This document shows, in pieces, positions 46,001 through 59,600 of a DNA stretch of 64,000 nt. Positions within the stretch are counted from its first letter, which is position 1. The number at the start of each line of letters is the position of its first letter. The notes beneath the pieces were generated by a model. It was not told the DNA's origin. It searched no databases and saw only the letters and a program-made list of their open reading frames with translations. A program made the translations under genes and the position numbers. Source of the DNA: Megaleporinus macrocephalus (Eukaryota; Chordata; Actinopteri; Characiformes; Anostomidae). The stretch lies in contig CM038716.1 in the NCBI GenBank assembly GCA_021613375.1, positions 6,544,394 through 6,608,393 of the forward strand. Reading direction: 5' to 3'.

Positions 46001-47225
46001 TGTACTAAAACGTTTGACTGGTAGTGTATCTAAAACGTTTGACTGGTAGTGTATCTAAAACGTTTGACTGGTAGTGTTCTAAAACGTTTGGTTGGTAGTG
46101 TATCTAAAACGTTTGGCTGGTAGTGTATCTAAAACGTTTGACTGGTAGTGTACTAAAACGTTTGACTGGTAGTGTATCTAAAACGTTTGACTGGTAGTGT
46201 TCTAAAACGTTTGGCTGGTAGTGTCCTAAAACGTTTAGCTGGTAGTGTATCTAAAACGTTTGACTGGTAGTGTTCTAAAACGTTTGGCTGGTAGTGTACT
46301 AAAACGTTTGACTGGTAGTGTACTAAAACGTTTGACTGGTAGTGTTCTAAAACGTTTGACTGGTAGTGTACTAAAACGTTTGGCTGGTAGTGTATCTAAA
46401 ACGTTTGACTGGTAGTGTACTAAAACGTTTGACTGGTAGTGTTCTAAAACGTTTGACTGGTAGTGTACTAAAACGTTTAGCTGGTAGTGTATCTAAAACG
46501 TTTGGCTGGTAGTGTATCTAAAACGTTTGTCTGGTAGTGTACTAAAACGTTTGGCTGGTAGTGTACTAAAACGTTTGACTGGTAGTGTATCTAAAACGTT
46601 TGACTGGTAGTGTACTAAAACGTCTGGCTGGTAGTGTATCTAAAACGTTTGACTGGTAGTGTACTAAAACGTTTGACTGGTAGTGTATCTAAAACGTTTG
46701 ACTGGTAGTGTATCTAAAACGTTTGACTGGTAGTGTTCTAAAACGTTTGACTGGTAGTGTACTAAAACGTTTGACTGGTAGTGTACTAAAACGTCTGGCT
46801 GGTAGTGTATCTAAAACGTTTGACTGGTAGTGTATCTAAAACGTTTGACTGGTAGTGTACTAAAACGTCTGGCTGGTAGTGTATCTAAAACGTTTGACTG
46901 GTAGTGTACTAAAACGTCTGGCTGGTAGTGTATCTAAAACGTTTGACTGGTAGTGTATCTAAAACGTTTGACTGGTAGTGTATCTAAAACGTTTGGCTGG
47001 TAGTGTACTAAAACGTTTGATTGGTAGTGTTCTAAAACGTTTGGCTGGTAGTGTATCTAAAACGTTTGATTGGTAGTGTACTAAAACGTTTGATTGGTAG
47101 TGTACTAAAACGTTTGATTGGTAGTGTATCTAAAACGTTTGATTGGTAGTGTACTAAAACGTTTGATTGGTAGTGTACTAAAACGTTTGATTGGTAGTGT
47201 ACTAAAACGTTTGATTGGTAGTATA
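43034..47225. repeat. 24-bp satellite with 553-bp higher-order repeat
   Basis: About 170 units of ACTGGTAGTGTACTAAAACG-TTTG type, with 25-base (GTATCTAAAACG) and GTGATCC/GTGATCTAGAATG variants. Between about 44280 and 45640 the variants form a higher-order pattern repeated at 553 bases: blocks ending near 44864 and near 45417 are identical in unit order, as are those on the other strand ending at 44703 and 45256. Because 24 is a multiple of three, long frames open on both strands; none is a gene. The left edge is a head-to-head junction at about 43034. Confidence 0.95.
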
Positions 47226-47800
47226 GTATATCTGGAGCAATATAGTCTTTGTAATTCCTCTAAATGTGACTGAAGAGCAGAAGGTGAAAAATGATGCTGA
47301 GTTTAATCTAAAGCAGACCATCATGTAAAGCTACTCTTTATTTATTTTCTACAGGATCATAGAAGAAAGCTCATTCTAGGCAACTACATGAAGAAACACG
47401 TTCAACACCACCATTTAGATCAAATTTCATTGGGTTTAATACATTCCAGTCATTGCAATTCCATTCGCCATCATTCCTCAAATAGCAATTCTCGCAGTAA
47501 AACTCATAATATTAATATTTCTGAATATTTCATTCATTTAAAAGAGATTTTTAAATTGACTGCATGTTGCAGTTGAATTAAATGTACATTGCAGGTTCTA
47601 CTTTTGGGTGAAACCATTAGAGAATTTGTGAGTTTTTTTGAGATTATTAAAGAATAAGAAGTTTCATACAGTTAACTCCACCCCTTAATCTTTTGTTCAT
47701 TTGAAAAAAAAAAAATCAACCATTACAGTCAGATTTGGCTTTTAAAATTCAGTATTAGCTTGTACAAGAATTAATGTTTAGGAGTCAGTATTTTGTATTT
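47225..47800. other. Unique sequence between two arrays
   Basis: I see no exon, element end or array structure here apart from a poly-A tract at about 47705. Confidence 0.4.
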
Positions 47801-49300
47801 ACTGAGTAGTATTTAGTACAAGTATATATTGTTCAGGGATTATAGTACTAAGGTTGGTATTTAATGTTTAGAAATAAGTATATTGTGTTCAGGGATTAGA
47901 GTACTGAGGTTAGTATTTAATGTTTAGGAATAAGTATATAGTGTTCTAGGATTTTAGTACTGAGGTTGGTATTTAATGTTTAGGAAAAAAGTATACAGTG
48001 TTCAAGGATTAGAGTACTGAGGTTAGTATTTAATGTTTAGGAATAAGTATGTAGTGTTTTGGGGGTTTTAGTACTGAGGTTAGTATTTAATGTTTAGCAA
48101 TAAGTATACAGTGTTCAGGGATTGTAGTACTGAGGTTAGTATTTAATGTTTAGAAATAAGTATATAGTGTTCTAGGATTATAGTACTGAGGTTGGTATTT
48201 AATGTTTAGGAATAAATATGTAGTGTTCAGGGATTATAGTACTGAGGTTAGTATTTAATGTTTAGAAATAAGTATATAGTGTTCTAGGATTATAGTACTG
48301 AGGTTGGTATTTAATGTTTAGCAATAAGTATACAGTGTTCAGGGATTGTAGTACTGAGGTTAGTATTTAATGTTTAGAAATAAGTATACAGTGTTCAAGG
48401 ATTATAGTACTGAGGTTGGTATTTAATGTTTAGCAATAAGTATACAGTGTTCAGCGATTGTAGTACTGAGGTTAGTATTTAATGTTTAGAAATAAGTATA
48501 CAGTGTTCAAGGATTATAGTACTGAGGTTGGTATTTCATGTTTAGCAATAAGTATATATTGTTTAGGGATTGTAGTACTGAGGTTAGTATTTAATGTTTA
48601 GTAATAAGTATATAGTGTTCTGGGATTATAGGACTGAGGTTGGTATTTAATGTTTAGCAATAAGTATTTAGTGTTCAGGGATAATTTTGGGTTTGGTAAT
48701 TAGTGTTTAGGGATAAGCAATGACTGTATAGGAAAAGGCTTTTTATTTAATGTTTAAGAATTTAACATTAACACTTAGGCATTAGTTTTTCGTGTTTGGG
48801 GATTAGAGTTTTGAGGTTGTTGTTTAGTGTTTAGGAATAAGTATTTAGAGTTTAGAGCAAGTGTTTAGGGATTGGTGTTTAGGAATAAATGTTTATTGTT
48901 TAGGGATTAGAGTTTTAGGCATTAGTATTTAGTGTTTAAGCAGTACTGTTTGAGGTTGGTGTTTAGGGATTAATGTTTAAGAATAAGTATTAATAAGTAT
49001 TTTGTGCTTAGGGATAAGTATTTTGTGTTTATAACTCAGAGTTTTGGGGGTTGTATTCAGTGTTTAGGTACTGATTTTTAGGGTTTGTATTGAGAGTTTA
49101 GGGACTAGTGTTTAAGTATTCAGTATTCAGTGTACAAGCTCTATTGAATGGGGTTGAAATGGAGTGTTTAGGGATAAGGCATTAGAGGTCATTTGGGTTT
49201 AGGATTAGTCCAAGTGTTTAAGGTGTTTGTGTTAAAGAGTTTATGTTCAGAGCTTATATGAATTAGGGTTAAATGATTAGACTAAGCAGTTTAGGGTTAG
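47800..49300. repeat. 56-bp minisatellite 3' of otol1
   Basis: Units carry TAGTACTGAGGTTAGTATTT then AATGTTTAGAAATAAGTATA and a GTGTTCAGGGAT spacer. The period is 56 bases at 47880-48660, decaying into irregular GTGTTTAGGGATTAG words up to about 49300. AATAAA in the - orientation occurs at 48892-48897 and 48742-48747; either could be the otol1 poly(A) signal, which would put the decayed repeat in its 3' UTR. Confidence 0.85.
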
Positions 49301-49365
49301 TGTTTAGTGTTTAAAGTATTCCGAGTATGGCATCTAGGGATTAGGGGTTAGGATAGGGGCTGGTT

Positions 49366-52300
49366 TTACAGTTCCCCCCAGGTGTAATCCCCTTTTATCA
49401 GTGGGATAAAATCCCGGCCTATAATAGCATCACAGCTGTCCGGGTACAGCAAGTATCCACTGAAGGTGCTGCTGGTCTCGCTGCTAGTATACATGCCATT
49501 ACTGCTGCTGTCACGCACCTGCAGCCACACCTGGTCTCCCCCGTTTAGGTGCAGCGTCACCTGCTGGGAGGTGGAGCCCAGCTCGCTCGCTTCGGTGCTC
49601 TTCACCACAGGGTGGTAGTTCCGGAACAGTCCGACTTTGAGGACGCGGCTGGAGGCGACCAGGTGGTAGCTGAAGACGTAGATACCGGTAACGGGCGCCG
49701 TGTATACACCGACGGTTGGATCGTAGTGAAGCTGCATGTTGTAGATGATCCGCGTGAAAATCACCGGCTGGTTGGGAGGTGGGAACGACTCGGTCAATGC
49801 AACGCTGAAAGCTGATTGGATGGTTGGACTGCATGGACCCGGTGTTCCCGTCATTCCTATATCTCCCTGATTACCTTTCGGCCCTGTTTCCCCTGGCACC
49901 CCTTGAGGTCCCTGCACGCCCACCTCCCCCTTTTCGCCTTTTGACCCCACAGGCCCTGTGTCCCCCTTGGCTCCATCAAGGCAGTTGCAGTCGCCCTCCA
50001 AGCCCTGCTCTCCTTTCTGACCAGGGGTACCAGGAATGCCAGGGGTGCCCGCCACGCCTGGATCACCCTTTAGGCCCCTGGCTCCTGGGCCTCCGTTTAG
50101 CCCGGGTATTCCAGCGGGACCCGCAGGGCCTGGCAAACCAGGCTCACCAGGAGGCCCCTGCACACTCTCACAGTCGGTTGGGCACTGCCCGTCCTCTCCT
50201 TTTGGACCCTGGTCACCAGCGGGCCCGTCCAGACCGGGATCACCCTTATCACCTGAAATGCAGGGACTTGGTTAGAATGACAGGGGCTGAGGGTTATTGT
50301 CTGAAAATCAGATTAACGTTTAATGTTTCTTGCTGACCTTTTGGTCCAAGCTCTCCCTTGGGGCCTCGGGGTCCCGCTGCACCTGGGTCGCCTTTTACTC
50401 CAGTGTCACCTTTTTCACCTGTGTGTGGATTATATTACAGTACTTAAGCTAACACACGGAAATTAGCAGAACAACACACAAGGTAAACAATATACATCCA
50501 GTTTATCATCGTTCTCAGATCAGTGTCACCGTTTTCAAACTCCAGCTATCTGGATCAGAGATCTTGCTGCTTTAAGTTACACTAAAAGAGTGTTTTTGTT
50601 CCTCTGGAGCCCCACTGGTGACATTCCTGCTTTACAAATATGTGTGAGCACAACTACCTAAAGTGTGGGAACAACATACATAAGCCATGATAATTACATT
50701 GTGGCCATGACTCTGTAGTAACAAGCTGATGAAATTAAATAATGGAGTTACTTAAGTAACACTGACTTAGTAACACATGGAGACCAGAAGTCATGATAAA
50801 TAATTTGTGCCCATGATGTAGTAAGCTTTTTGAGAATGAGATAATTCAATCACAGCTATGACTTATAATAATTAACATAATAATTATGATATTACCATGA
50901 CTTAGTAAGGTGTGAGAGCAAGATAATCATGACAATGCTTTGACTTAGTAAGGTGTAAGAACAAGATAATCATGACAATGCCATGACTTAGTAAGGTGTA
51001 AGAACAAGATAATCATGACAATGCCATAACTTAGTAAGGTGTAAGAACAAGATAATCATGAGAGTGCCATGGCTTAGTAAGGTGTGAGAGCAAGATAATC
51101 ATGACAATGCCATGACTTAGTAAGGTGTAAGAACAAGATAATCATGACAGTGCCATAACTTAGTAAGGTGTAAGAACAAGATAATCATGAGAGTGCCATG
51201 ACTTAGTAAGGTGTAAGAACAAGATAATCATGACAATGCCATGACTTAGTAAGGTGTAAGAACAAGATAATCATGACAATGCCATGACTTAGTAAGGTGT
51301 AAGAACAAGATAATCATGACAGTACCATGACTTAGTAAGGTGTAAGAACAAGATAATCATGAGAGTGCCATGACTTAGTAAGGTGTAAGAACAAGATAAT
51401 CATGACAATGCCATGACTTAGTAAGGTGTAAGAACAAGATAATCATGACAGTGCCATAACTTAGTAAGGTGTAAGAACAAGATAATCATGACAGTGCCAT
51501 AACTTAGTAAGGTGTAAGAACAAGATAATCATGAGAGTGCCATGACTTAGTAAGGTATGAGAACAAGATAATCATGACAGTGCCATAACTTAGTAAGGTG
51601 TGAGAACAAGATAATCATGACAGTGCCATGACTTAGTAAGGTATAAGAACAAGATAATCATGACAGTGCCCTGACTTAGTATGTTGTGAGGACAACATAA
51701 TTAAAGCATTATCTTGACTTAGTAAAGTGTGAGAACAAGATCATCATGACAGTGCCATGACTTAGTAAGGTGTAAGAACAAGATAATCATGACAGTGCCC
51801 TGACTTAGTAAGGTATGAGAACAAGATAATCATGACAGTGCCATAACTTAGTAAGGTGTGAGAACAAGATAATCATGACAGTGCCATAACTTAGTAAGGT
51901 GTAAGAACAAGATAATCATGACAGTGCCATGACTTAGTAAGGTGTAAGAACAAGATAATCATGAGAGTGCCATGACTTAGTAAGGTATGAGAACAAGATA
52001 ATCATGACAGTGCCATAACTTAGTAAGGTGTGAGAACAAGATAATCATGACAGTGCCATAACTTAGTAAGGTGTGAGAACAAGATAATCATGACAGTGCC
52101 ATAACTTAGTATGTTGTGAGGACAACATAATTAAAGCATTATCTTGACTTAGTAAAGTGTGAGAACAAGATCATCATGACAGTGCCATGACTTAGTAAGG
52201 TATAAGAACAAGATAATCATGACAGTGCCCTGACTTAGTATGTTGTGAGGACAACATAATTAAAGCATTATCTTGACTTAGTAAAGTGTGAGAACAAGAT

Positions 52301-53139
52301 CATCATGACAGTGCCATGACTTAGTAAGATGTGAGAACAAGATAACTCATAACTTAGTACAGTGTATGAACAAGATCATTTGGACATTGCCGTGACTTAG
52401 TAAGGTGAAAGAATAAGATAATCATGACAGTGCCATAACTTAGTAAGATGTGAGAACAAGATAACTCATAACTTAGTACAGTGTGTGAACAAGATAATCA
52501 TGACAGTGCCATGACTTAGTAAGAAATGAGAACAAGATAATGATGACAGTGCCCTGACTTAGTGTGTTGTGAGAACAAGATAATTAAAACATTATCATAA
52601 CTTAGTACAGTGTGAAAACAAGATAATTATGATATTACCATGACTTAGTAAGGTGTGAAAACAAGATAATTATGATATTACCATGACTTAGTAAGGTGTG
52701 AGAACAAGATAATCTTGATAATCATGACAGTGCCATGATCTAGTAAGGTGTGTGAATATGATAATTACAATATTGCTATGACTTTGTAAGGTGTGAGAAC
52801 AAGATAATTAAGACATTGCAATTATTTGGTAAGTTGTGAGAACAAGATAATCATGACATTGCCATGACTAAGCACGTTGTGAGTACAGGATAATTAAGAC
52901 ATTTCCAGTACTTATTAAGGCATGTGAACAAGATAATCTGCCATTTGGGGGCCCTAAATGACTGTCTACAAAGACCACCTTGACTGCGCAGTCTTACGTG
53001 TCCATCTCTTTGTATGAGCATTAATGTGTTTTGTACAGGTAATATTCTTACCCTTTATCCCTTTAGGGCCGATGAACCCTGGTGGGCCGCGGATTCCCGT
53101 AAGCCCCCTTGGTCCGGGGTGACCGGGGTTTCCTGTAAT

Positions 53140-53176
<37 letters not shown>

Positions 53177-53595
53177 AATGAAAGTAATATCCTGCAGCAA
53201 AATTATGCTCAGTATCTTCATGATCCAAAACAATCACTGACGCTGTATGACCTGACTATGACTGTAACATAACAAAATTCTGTAGCCCAAACCAACATGT
53301 GTTCATATGTGTGTGTGCATATACCTGGTAGTCCACGGTCTCCTCGCTCTCCTTTCTGTCCCGCATTGTTGGGGCAGGTTGAGCACATACAGTACCAGGG
53401 CACCTGGTCAGCAGTGGGCGGCACTGGAGCCTCCAGCAGCAACTCACAGTAGGAGAGGTCAGGGAATGGTCCTGGAGTCACACCAGGGTCAAGTGGCAGG
53501 CTGTCAGGGGGCAACACTGAGGAGGAGAGGCCGCGGTCCTCTGGCATGGCCATGCAGCTGACCACCAAAAGGTACAGAGCCAAGGGGCTCCACAT
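49366..53595 (-). CDS. otol1: Otolin-1-like short-chain collagen with C1q domain, complete
   Basis: Four coding exons on the - strand: 53325-53595, 53052-53132, 50338-50418 and 49366-50252, in frame to 439 aa; all introns are GT-AG. The ATG directly follows an acceptor (CTGTAG/ATG), so a non-coding exon lies upstream. Residues 1-17 form a signal peptide (MWSPLALYLLVVSCMAM). Next is an N-terminal segment with C50, C69, C71 and C74 (VPWYCMCSTCPN), then Gly-X-Y collagen from about 79 to 282 with Cys-bearing breaks (CPTDC, CNC). A C1q head covers about 288-420 (SAFSVALTESFPPPN, GTYVFSYH-like GIYVFSYHLVASS, FSGYLLYPDS), with a short tail ending WGEL. Otolin is secreted into the inner-ear endolymph and scaffolds otoliths together with other matrix proteins. 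Other C1q/TNF-related collagens are possible, but the Cys-rich N-terminus and head fit otolin best. It converges with sag. Confidence 0.86.
50900..52900. repeat. 43-bp satellite in an otol1 intron
   Basis: Units carry GTGCCATGACTTAGTAAGGT then GTAAGAACAAGATAATCATG. The period is 43 bases and there are about 45 units. A subset carries a TTGTGAGGACAACATAATTA variant that recurs with its neighbours three times (51680, 52110, 52235), marking a higher-order segment. The array fills most of the intron 50419-53051; its left part, 50419-50880, is plain. Confidence 0.93.
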
Positions 53596-53689
53596 CTACA
53601 GAAAGCATGAGGGGGGTGAAGATTTGAAGAGTTATGTTGCCTGAACCTTTAGAACCTTGTTTGAAGAACAATCCCTTTCTCAGTCCCTC

Positions 53690-56600
53690 ATCTGACCATA
53701 TCCCCGTAATATTCTGTCTGATTCTGACCCAAAAATTCTGTCTGAATCCCACGGTACCCTGACAAAATTTTGTCTGAATCTGATTTTATTCGGACAAATG
53801 TCTGAATCTGAACCTGACAAAATACTACATAAATATGAGACTGTAGTCGACAAGATTCTGTCTGAATCCTACTGTACCCTGGCAAAATACCACCTGAATC
53901 AGACTGTAGTTGACAAGATTTGGTCTGAACCTGATTGATAGGCAACAAATTTTTCGATACCCCGATGACATTCCGTCTCATCTTGTCCAAAACTGATTGT
54001 ATGTTGACAATTTTGTCCAAATCTGATTGTGCCCCAACAAAATTTGATCTAAATCTTACTGTGACTGACAAGATTCTGTCTGAATCTTACAGTAACCCAG
54101 CAAAATATTATCTAAATCACACTGTAGTTGACCAGATTCTGTCTAAAACCTACTGTACCCTGACAAAATACCATCTTAATCAGATTGTAGTTGACAAGAT
54201 TCTGTCTGACTCCTACTGTAGCCTGACAAAATACCACCTGAATCAGACTGTAGTCAACAAGATGCTGTCTAAATCCTACTGTATCCTGACAAAATACCAC
54301 TTGAATCAGACTGTAGTCGAAAACATTCTGTCTGAATCCTACTGTACCCTGGCAAAATACCACCTAAATCAGACTGTAGTCCACAAGATTCTGTCTGAAT
54401 CCTACTGAACCATGACAAAATACCACCTAAATCAGACTGTAGTCGACAAGATTCTGTCTGAATCCTACTAAACCCTGACAAAATACCACCTGAATCAGAC
54501 TGTAGTTGACAAGATTCTGTCTGAATCCTTCTGTACCCTGACAAAATACCATCTGAATCAGACTGTAGTCGACAAGATTCTGTCTGAATCCTACTGTAGC
54601 CTGGCAAAATACCATCTGAATCAGACTGCAGTTGACGAGATTCTGTCTGAATCCTACTGTAGCCTGGCAAAATACCATCTGAATCAGACTGTAGTCGACA
54701 AGATTCTGTCTGAATCCTACTGTAGCCTGGCAAAATACCATCTGAATCAGACTGCAGTTGACGAGATTCTGTCTGAAAACTACTGTACCCTGACAAAATA
54801 CCACCTAAATCAGACTGTAGTCGACAAGATTCTGTCTGAATCCTACTGAACCCTGACAAAATACCACCTGAATCAGACTGTAGTCAACAAGATGCTTTCT
54901 AAATCCTACTGTACCCTGAGAAAATACCATCTGAATCAGACTGTAGTCGACAAGATTCTGTCTGAATCCTACTGAACCCTGACAAAATACCACCTGAATC
55001 AGACTGTAGTCAACAAGATGCTTTCTAAATCCTACTGTACCCTGAGAAAATACCATCTGAATCAGACTGTAGTCGACAAGATTTGGCCTGAACCTGATTG
55101 TATGTCAACAAATTTTTGTTTGAATCTGATTGTACCCCCCAAAAAAAGATCTGAATCTGACTGCAGCCAACAAGATTTTGTCTGAATCCTACAGTACTCT
55201 GACAAGATTCTGTTTAAATCTTAATTTATCAGAAATGTTTGTTGGAATCTGACTGTAGCTGACAAAATTCTGCCTGACTTTGATTACAGCTAATGAAATT
55301 GTACTTGAATATTATTGTACCCTGGCACCGTTCCATCTGAATCAGATTGTAGTTACCAAGAATCAGTCAGAATCTGATTGCATGCTGAATCCAATTGTAT
55401 CCCCAGAAAAATTAGGTCTAAATCTGACTGTAGCTGACAAGATTTAGTCTAGATCTGATTGTAGGTGACAACATTCAGTCTAAATCTGATTGTAGCCAAC
55501 AAGATTCTGTCTAAATCTGACTGTAGTCGACAAGATTCTGTCTGAATCCTACTGTATACTGACAAAATACCATCTAAATCAGACTGTAGTTGACAAAATT
55601 CTGTCTGAATCTTACTGTACCCGGACAACATACCACCTGAATCAGACTGTAGTTGACAAAATTCTGTCTGAATCTTACTGTACCCGGACAACATACCACC
55701 TGAATCAGACTGCAGTTGACAAAATTCTCTCTGAATCCTACTGTACTCTGACAAAATACCACCTGAATCAGACTGTAGTCGACAAGATTCTGTCTGAATG
55801 CTACTGTACCCTGGCTAAATACCACCTGAATCAGACTGTAGTTGACAAGATGCTGTCTGAATCCTACTGTACCCTGACAACATACCACCTGAATCAGACT
55901 GTAGTTGCCAAGATTCTGTCTGAATCCTACTGTACTCTGACAAAATACCACCTGAATCAGACTGTAGTTGACAAGATGCTGTCTAAATCCTACTGTACCC
56001 TGACAAAATACCATCTAAATCAGACTGTAGTTGACAAAATTCTGTCTGAATCTTACTGTACTCTGACAAAATACCACCTGAATCAGACTGTAGTCGACAA
56101 GATTCTGTCTGAATGCTACTGTACCCTGGCTAAATACCACTTGAATCAGACTGTAGTCGAGAACATTCTGTCTGAATCCTACTGTACCCTGACAAAATAC
56201 CACCTAAATCAGACTGTAGTCCACAAGATGCTGTCTAAACCCTACTGTACCCTGACAACATACCACCTGAATCAGACTGTAGTTGCCAAGATTCTGTCTG
56301 AATCCTACTGTACCCTGACAAAATACCACTTGAATCAGACTGTAGTCGAGAACATTCTGTCTGAATCCTACTGTACCCTGACAAAATACCACTTGAATCA
56401 GACTGTAGTCGAGAACATTCTGTCTAAATCCTACTGTAGCCTGACAACATACCACCTGAATCAGACTGTAGTCGACAAGATTCTGTCTGAATCCTACTGT
56501 ACCCTGGCTAAATACCCCCTGAATTAGACTGTAGTCGACAAGATTCTGTCTGAATCCTAGTGTACCCTGACAAAATACCACCTGAATCAGACTGTAGTTG

Positions 56601-59600
56601 CCAAGATTCTGTCTGAATCCTACTGTACCCTGAAAACATACCACCTGAATCAGACTGTAGTTGACAAGATTCTGTCTGAATCCTACTGTACCCTGACAAA
56701 ATACCACCTGAATCAGACTGTAGTCGATAAGATTCTGTCTGAATCCTACTGTACCCTGACAAATTACCACTTTAATCAGACTGTAGTCGACAAGATTTGG
56801 TCTGAACCTGATTGTATGTCAACAAATTTTTGTTTGAATCTAATTGTACCCCCCCAAAAAAGATCTGAATCTGACTGCAGCCAACAAGATTCTTTCTGAA
56901 TCCTACAGTACTCTGACAAGATTCTGTTTAAATCTTAATTTATCAGAAATGTTTGTTGGAATCCGACCGTAGCTGACAAAATTCTGTCGGACTCTGATTA
57001 CAGCGAATACAATTGTACTTGAATATGATTGTACCCTGGCACCGTTCCATGTAAGTCAGATTGTAGTTACCAAGAATCAGTCAAAATCAGATTGCATGCT
57101 GTATCCAATTGTATCCCCAGAAAAATTAGGTCTAAATCTGACTGTAGCTGACAAGATTTAGTCTAGATCTGATTGTAGGTGACAACATTCAGTCTAAATC
57201 TGATTGTAGCCAACAAGATTCTGTCTAAATCTGACTGTAGTCGACAAGATTCTGTCTGAATCCTACTGTATACTGACAAAATACCATCTAAATCAGACTG
57301 TAGTTGACAAAATTCTGTCTGAATCTTACTGTACCCGGACAACATACCACCTGAATCAGACTGTAGTTGACAAAATTCTGTCTGAATCTTACTGTACCCG
57401 GACAACATACCACCTGAATCAGACTGCAGTTGACAAAATTCTCTCTGAATCCTACTGTACTCTGACAAAATACCACCTGAATCAGACTGTAGTCGACAAG
57501 ATTCTGTCTGAATGCTACTGTACCCTGGCTAAATACCACCTGAATCAGACTGTAGTTGACAAGATGCTGTCTAAATCCTACTGTACCCTGACAACATACC
57601 ACCTGAATCAGACTGTAGTCGACAAGATTCTGTCTGAATCCTACTGTACCCTGACAACATACCACCTGAATCAGACTGTAGTTGCCAAGATTCTGTCTGA
57701 ATCCTACTGTACTCTGACAAAATACCACCTGAATCAGACTGTAGTTGACAAGATGCTGTCTAAATCCTACTGTACCCTGACAAAATACCATCTAAATCAG
57801 ACTGTAGTTGACAAAATTCTGTCTGAATCTTACTGTACTCTGACAAAATACCACCTGAATCAGACTGTAGTCGACAAGATTCTGTCTGAATGCTACTGTA
57901 CCCTGGCTAAATACCACTTGAATCAGACTGTAGTCGAGAACATTCTGTCTGAATCCTACTGTACCCTGACAAAATACCACCTAAATCAGACTGTAGTCCA
58001 CAAGATGCTGTCTAAACCCTACTGTACCCTGACAACATACCACCTGAATCAGACTGTAGTTGCCAAGATTCTGTCTGAATCCTACTGTACCCTGACAAAA
58101 TACCACTTGAATCAGACTGTAGTCGAGAACATTCTGTCTGAATCCTACTGTACCCTGACAAAATACCACTTGAATCAGACTGTAGTCGAGAACATTCTGT
58201 CTAAATCCTACTGTAGCCTGACAACATACCACCTGAATCAGACTGTAGTCGACAAGATTCTGTCTGAATCCTACTGTACCCTGGCTAAATACCCCCTGAA
58301 TTAGACTGTAGTCGACAAGATTCTGTCTGAATCCTAGTGTACCCTGACAAAATACCACCTGAATCAGACTGTAGTTGCCAAGATTCTGTCTGAATCCTAC
58401 TGTACCCTGAAAACATACCACCTGAATCAGACTGTAGTTGACAAGATTCTGTCTGAATCCTACTGTACCCTGACAAAATACCACCTGAATCAGACTGTAG
58501 TCGATAAGATTCTGTCTGAATCCTACTGTACCCTGACAAATTACCACTTTAATCAGACTGTAGTCGACAAGATTTGGTCTGAACCTGATTGTATGTCAAC
58601 AAATTTTTGTTTGAATCTAATTGTACCCCCCCAAAAAAGATCTGAATCTGACTGCAGCCAACAAGATTCTTTCTGAATCCTACAGTACTCTGACAAGATT
58701 CTGTTTAAATCTTAATTTATCAGAAATGTTTGTTGGAATCCGACCGTAGCTGACAAAATTCTGTCGGACTCTGATTACAGCGAATACAATTGTACTTGAA
58801 TATGATTGTACCCTGGCACCGTTCCATGTAAGTCAGATTGTAGTTACCAAGAATCAGTCAAAATCAGATTGCATGCTGTATCCAATTGGATCCCCAAGAA
58901 ATTAGGTCTAAATCTGATTGTAGCTGCCAAGATTTTGTCTAGATCTGATTGTAGGTGACAACATTAAGTCTAAATCTGATTGCAGCCAACAAGATTCTGT
59001 CTGAATCCTACTGAACCCTGGCAAAATATTACCTGAATCAGACTGTAGTCGACAAGATTCTGTCTGAATCCTACTGTACCCTGACAAAATACCACCTGAA
59101 TCAGACTGTAGTCGACAAGATTCTGTCTGAATCCTACTGTACCCTGACAAAATACCACCTGAATCAGACTGCAGTCTACAAGATTTTGTCTGAATCCTAC
59201 TGTACCCTGACAAAATACCATCTGAATCAGACTGTAGTCTACAAGATTCTGTCTGAATCCTACTGTACCCTGACAAAATACCACCTGAATCAGACTGTAG
59301 TTGACAAGATTCTGTCTGAATCCTACTGTACCCTGGCAAAATACCACCTGAATCAGACTGTAGTTGACAAGATTCTGTCTGAATCCTACTGTACCCTGAC
59401 AAAATACCACTTTAATCAGACTGTAGTCGACAAGATTCTGTCTGAATCCTACTGTATACTGACAAAATACCACCCGAATCAGACCGTAGTCGACAAGATT
59501 CTGTTTGAATCCTACTGTACCCTGACAAAATACCACTTTAATCAGACTGTAGTCGACAAGATTCTGTCTGAATCCTTCTGTACCCTGGCAAAATACCACC

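Noticed and set aside
43034..47225. CRISPR-like regular repeats
   Set aside because: The units are directly tandem with no unique spacers, in a vertebrate genome.
49511..50336. Overlapping frames on both strands across the otolin last exon
   Set aside because: They are shadows of the collagen/C1q frame; only the - strand frame ending at 49366 splices in frame with a signal peptide exon.
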